In this document: positions 14,167 to 16,428 of the stretch, piece after piece
How positions within the stretch are numbered: the stretch's first letter is position 1
How the letters are laid out: the number at the start of each line of letters is the position of its first letter
Source: an uncultured Oscillibacter sp.
Lineage (GTDB): Bacteria > Bacillota > Clostridia > Oscillospirales > Oscillospiraceae
Assembly (NCBI GenBank): GCA_910585165.1
Contig: CAJUBX010000051.1
Coordinates: forward strand, 1 to 16,428
DNA: 16,428 nucleotides
Direction: 5' to 3'
Notes under the pieces: generated by a model
The model's input: the letters and a program-made list of their open reading frames with translations, nothing else
What the model was told of the DNA's origin: nothing
The model's database searches: none
Made by a program: the position numbers and the translations under genes

Positions 14167-14880
14167 ATGGCTGAGGAAAAAACCGTCCTGGTGGTGGAGG
14201 ACGAGAAGAACATTGTGGACATCCTGCGCTTCAACCTGGAGCGGAAGGGCTACCGGGTTTTGGAGGCCTGCGACGGGGAGGAGGGCCTGCGCCGGGCCCG
14301 GGAGGACAAGCCGGACCTCATCCTGCTGGACATCATGCTGCCCAAGATGATCGGCTTCGACGTGTGCCAAGCCCTGCGCCGGGAGGGGGACAACGTGCCC
14401 ATCCTGCTCCTCACCGCCCGGGAGGAAGAGGACGACAAGGTCCGGGGGCTCGAGACCGGGGCGGACGACTATATCACCAAGCCCTTTTCCATGCGGGAGG
14501 TCATCGCCCGGGTGGAGGCCAACATCCGCCGCACCTCCATGGCGGCCCCCGCCGGGGCCGCGGCGGCGGACAGCGCCATGCCTGTGGCGGGAGATCTGTC
14601 CATCAACACGGACAGCCACCAGGTTTTCCGGGCCGGGAAGGCCGTCAGCCTGACCCAGCGGGAGTACGAGCTTTTGACCTTCCTGGCCAGCCACCCCAAC
14701 AAGGTCTACTCCCGGGTGGATTTGATGGAGCAGGTCTGGAACTACGGGTATGTGGGCGACGACGTGCGGACGGTGGATGTGACCGTCCGCCGCCTGCGGG
14801 AGAAAATCGAGAAGAACCCCGCCAGCCCCCAGCTGATCCTGACCCGCCGGGGGGCGGGGTACTATTTCGCGGTAAACTAA
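14167..14880 (+). CDS. walR: OmpR/PhoB-family response regulator, WalR-like
   Basis: 237 aa from ATG 14167, preceded by GGAGG (14156-14160) at 6 nt; an in-frame GTG at 14116 lacks this site and adds a poor extension. The receiver domain has the acidic pair E11/D12, phosphoacceptor D55 (LILLDIMLP), T83 and K105 (DDYITKPF). An Ala/Gly-rich linker (about 130-143) leads to the winged-helix domain: SLTQREYELLTFLASHPNKVYSRVDLMEQVWNYGY, then VDVTVRRLREKIE. The receiver is close to WalR (YycF), the cell-wall homeostasis regulator, but PhoP is a near alternative. The TAA stop (14878-14880) is also the left flank of an inserted 160-bp repeat. The partner kinase gene begins 200 nt downstream. Confidence 0.88.
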   Translation: MAEEKTVLVVEDEKNIVDILRFNLERKGYRVLEACDGEEGLRRAREDKPDLILLDIMLPKMIGFDVCQALRREGDNVPILLLTAREEEDDKVRGLETGADDYITKPFSMREVIARVEANIRRTSMAAPAGAAAADSAMPVAGDLSINTDSHQVFRAGKAVSLTQREYELLTFLASHPNKVYSRVDLMEQVWNYGYVGDDVRTVDVTVRRLREKIEKNPASPQLILTRRGAGYYFAVN

Positions 14881-15040
14881 GAGCCTATCCGCAAATAATC
14901 CACACGCATCCTGCCTGCAGATTTTGTGCCATGCTTCGTTGGATTTCCTTGCCGGGCGACAGCCCGCCTGCGAAAATCCGCCTTGTCTGACCCAAAATCC
15001 GGCGGCGCAATCTGCGCACGTCTTGTTCACGGATAGGCTC
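14881..15040 (+). mobile_element. 160-bp MITE-like repeat, copy B
   Basis: Inverted ends GAGCCTATCCG (14881-14891) and CGGATAGGCTC (15030-15040) match over 11 bp. It is flanked on both sides by TAA (14878-14880 and 15041-15043), a candidate 3-bp target duplication whose left copy is the walR stop. Internally, stem CGGGC-GACA-GCCCG (14953-14966) lies inside GGATTT/AAATCC, followed by CTTGTCTGAC (14982-14991). It is the same length as copy A and shares its central segment (for instance GATTTCC, GAAAATC and CCTTGTCTGAC) in the same order and strand. No coding capacity. It lies inside the walR-walK operon. Confidence 0.8.
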
Positions 15041-15080
15041 TAAGCAAAAGACAGAAGCTCTTGAGAAAGGAGGCGCCGCC

Positions 15081-16428
15081 ATGTTCCGCAGTCTGCACAT
15101 GAAGCTGACGCTGATTCTGCTGCTTTTAATCACCTCCCTCATGGCGGTGGTGGGGGGCTTTCTGACCATCAACGTCTCCAACTTCTTTACCAACACCTTC
15201 TACCAGCAGATTGACAGCGTCTTCGGCGCGGACCAGGCGGAATTCGTCTCCTCCCTCCGGGGGGAGGCCGCCCAGGAGGACGGGGCGGACCGGGTTCACG
15301 ACATGATGGAGCTTACCGCCGGGAAGCTGGGCATCGACTACCGCACCCGGAACTACTTCGTCCTGGACGGAAAGACGGGGAATTACCTCAACGGCTCCGC
15401 CGCCGAGGCGGCCATGCCCCGGGAGCAGAGCCCCAACCTCCTCACCGCCCGGGGGGCCGTTTTGCGGCGGGACGAGGGGGGCATCGGGGATTTGAGCGAC
15501 ATTACCGCCGACTATATGGACGCGGCCATTCCCATCTTCGGCGGGGACAACGCCTTCATTATCTATATCCTGGACAACCGGGACACCGTCTCCGGTCTGA
15601 ACGGCCAGCTGTTCCAGATCATCATGCAGGCCCTGTTCATCGGCCTTTTGATCTCCGTGCTTTTGAGCTTCCTCCTCTCCAAAACCATGGTGGGCCCCAT
15701 TGAAAAGCTCACCGCCGGGGCGGAGAAGATGGCCGCGGGCAACTTCGGCAGCGCCCTGCCCGTGGAGTCCACCGACGAGATCGGCATCCTCACCGGCACC
15801 TTCAACGAGATGGCCGGGGTGCTCCAGGCCACCCTGGCCGCCGTGGAGAACGAGCGCAACAAGCTGGATACCCTCTTCCTCCACATGACCGACGGCGTGG
15901 TGGCCTTTTCCCACGAGGGGAAGCTCATCCACTGCAACCCCGCCGCCACGGCCATGCTCCAGCGGCCCGTGGGGCCGGAGTGCACCTATGAGGAGCTGTT
16001 CGGCGGCCTCTACCCCTTCCGGGAGATGCTGGCCCTCCAGCGGCCGGACTTTGCCGAGGGGGAGCTGGAGGCCGGGGAGAAAACCCTGGAGGTGTATCTC
16101 GCCCCCTTTTCCGACCGGGAGCGGGGCGGCGTTTTGATCGTGCTCCACGACGTGACGGAGCAGCACCGCAACGAGGAGCGGCGCAAGGAGTTTGTGGCCA
16201 ACGTCTCCCACGAGCTGCGGACCCCCCTGACCAACGTCCGCACCTACGCCGAGACCCTCCGGGACGCGGAGGGGGACATCCCCCTGCCCACGGCCAACAG
16301 CTTTTTGGACATCATCATCACGGAGACGGACCGGATGACCCACATTGTCCAGGACCTGCTCACCCTCTCCCGCCTGGACCGGGGGGACGCGGAGCTGGTC
16401 CTCTCCCGCTTCCCCTTTGCCGAGGCCA
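15081..16428 (+). CDS. walK: Sensor histidine kinase, WalK-like (3'-truncated by window end)
   Basis: 449 codons are visible and the reading frame is open at the window end. ATG 15081 has AAAGGAGG (15066-15073) 7 nt upstream. Order of parts: a first membrane segment (about 8-30), an extracytoplasmic sensor region (about 31-178), a second membrane segment (about 180-200), a HAMP linker (PIEKLTAGAEKMAAGNF...DEIGILTGTFNEMA), a PAS domain (about 260-365, beginning LDTLFLHMTDGVVAFSHEG), and the HisKA dimerisation domain with FVANVSHELRTPLTNVRTY, where H377 is the predicted phosphorylation site. The ATPase domain lies beyond the window. TM-sensor-TM-HAMP-PAS-HisKA is the order of WalK, and also of Bacillus PhoR, so the walK name rests on the neighbouring WalR-like regulator. 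It autophosphorylates and passes the phosphate to the upstream regulator. Confidence 0.87.
   Translation, partial: MFRSLHMKLTLILLLLITSLMAVVGGFLTINVSNFFTNTFYQQIDSVFGADQAEFVSSLRGEAAQEDGADRVHDMMELTAGKLGIDYRTRNYFVLDGKTGNYLNGSAAEAAMPREQSPNLLTARGAVLRRDEGGIGDLSDITADYMDAAIPIFGGDNAFIIYILDNRDTVSGLNGQLFQIIMQALFIGLLISVLLSFLLSKTMVGPIEKLTAGAEKMAAGNFGSALPVESTDEIGILTGTFNEMAGVLQATLAAVENERNKLDTLFLHMTDGVVAFSHEGKLIHCNPAATAMLQRPVGPECTYEELFGGLYPFREMLALQRPDFAEGELEAGEKTLEVYLAPFSDRERGGVLIVLHDVTEQHRNEERRKEFVANVSHELRTPLTNVRTYAETLRDAEGDIPLPTANSFLDIIITETDRMTHIVQDLLTLSRLDRGDAELVLSRFPFAEA

Noticed and set aside
1..16428. A prophage, integrative element or defence island.
   Set aside because: All genes have recognisable chromosomal housekeeping or regulatory families; no integrase, phage structural, toxin-antitoxin, restriction or reverse-transcriptase gene is present.

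Overview
The window is a 16.4 kb piece of ordinary-looking chromosome from a GC-rich Firmicute. High GC, purine-rich Shine-Dalgarno sites, sigma-A-type promoters and the gene set (DUF1836, DegV, NiaR, WalRK-like system, VanY-type carboxypeptidase) fit an anaerobic Clostridia member, most likely the Oscillospiraceae (Flavonifractor/Lawsonibacter-like). The genus is an inference from general features.

Layout. (1) 1-1076 (+): 3' part of mnmE. (2) 1106-3653 (+): a promoter, then a compact operon of a DUF1836 regulator, a DegV protein and prmA, closed by a 13-bp hairpin that also serves the opposing operon. (3) 3661-7229 (-): a two-gene chaperone operon, an HscC-like Hsp70 overlapping by 4 bp a membrane-anchored J-domain partner with three W-D-[YF] linker motifs. 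(4) 7230-7558: no gene. It holds a 181-bp element that folds into two consecutive cloverleaf structures and seems to supply the hscC promoter, then the metG terminator. (5) 7559-9526 (-): metG. (6) 9656-10168 (-): niaR. (7) 10295-12118 (-): typA. (8) 12119-12479: no gene. It holds the typA promoter, a terminator and a 160-bp mobile-like repeat. (9) 12480-13304 (-): a secreted VanY-type D,D-carboxypeptidase. (10) 13446-16428 (+): a divergent promoter, NUDIX hydrolase, WalR-like response regulator, a second 160-bp repeat, and a WalK-like sensor kinase cut by the window end.

The genes are mostly housekeeping: tRNA modification and charging, ribosome-linked GTPase and methylase, NAD control, cell-wall turnover and envelope signalling. 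The most unusual content is between them. Two 160-bp elements (12320-12479 and 14881-15040) share an internal stem-loop and a common motif, have inverted ends, and are flanked by a TTA/TAA triplet that is in both cases the stop codon of the neighbouring gene. The structured double cloverleaf at 7261-7441 has related inverted ends and a possible TA duplication. No CRISPR array, prophage, defence island, tRNA or rRNA was seen.
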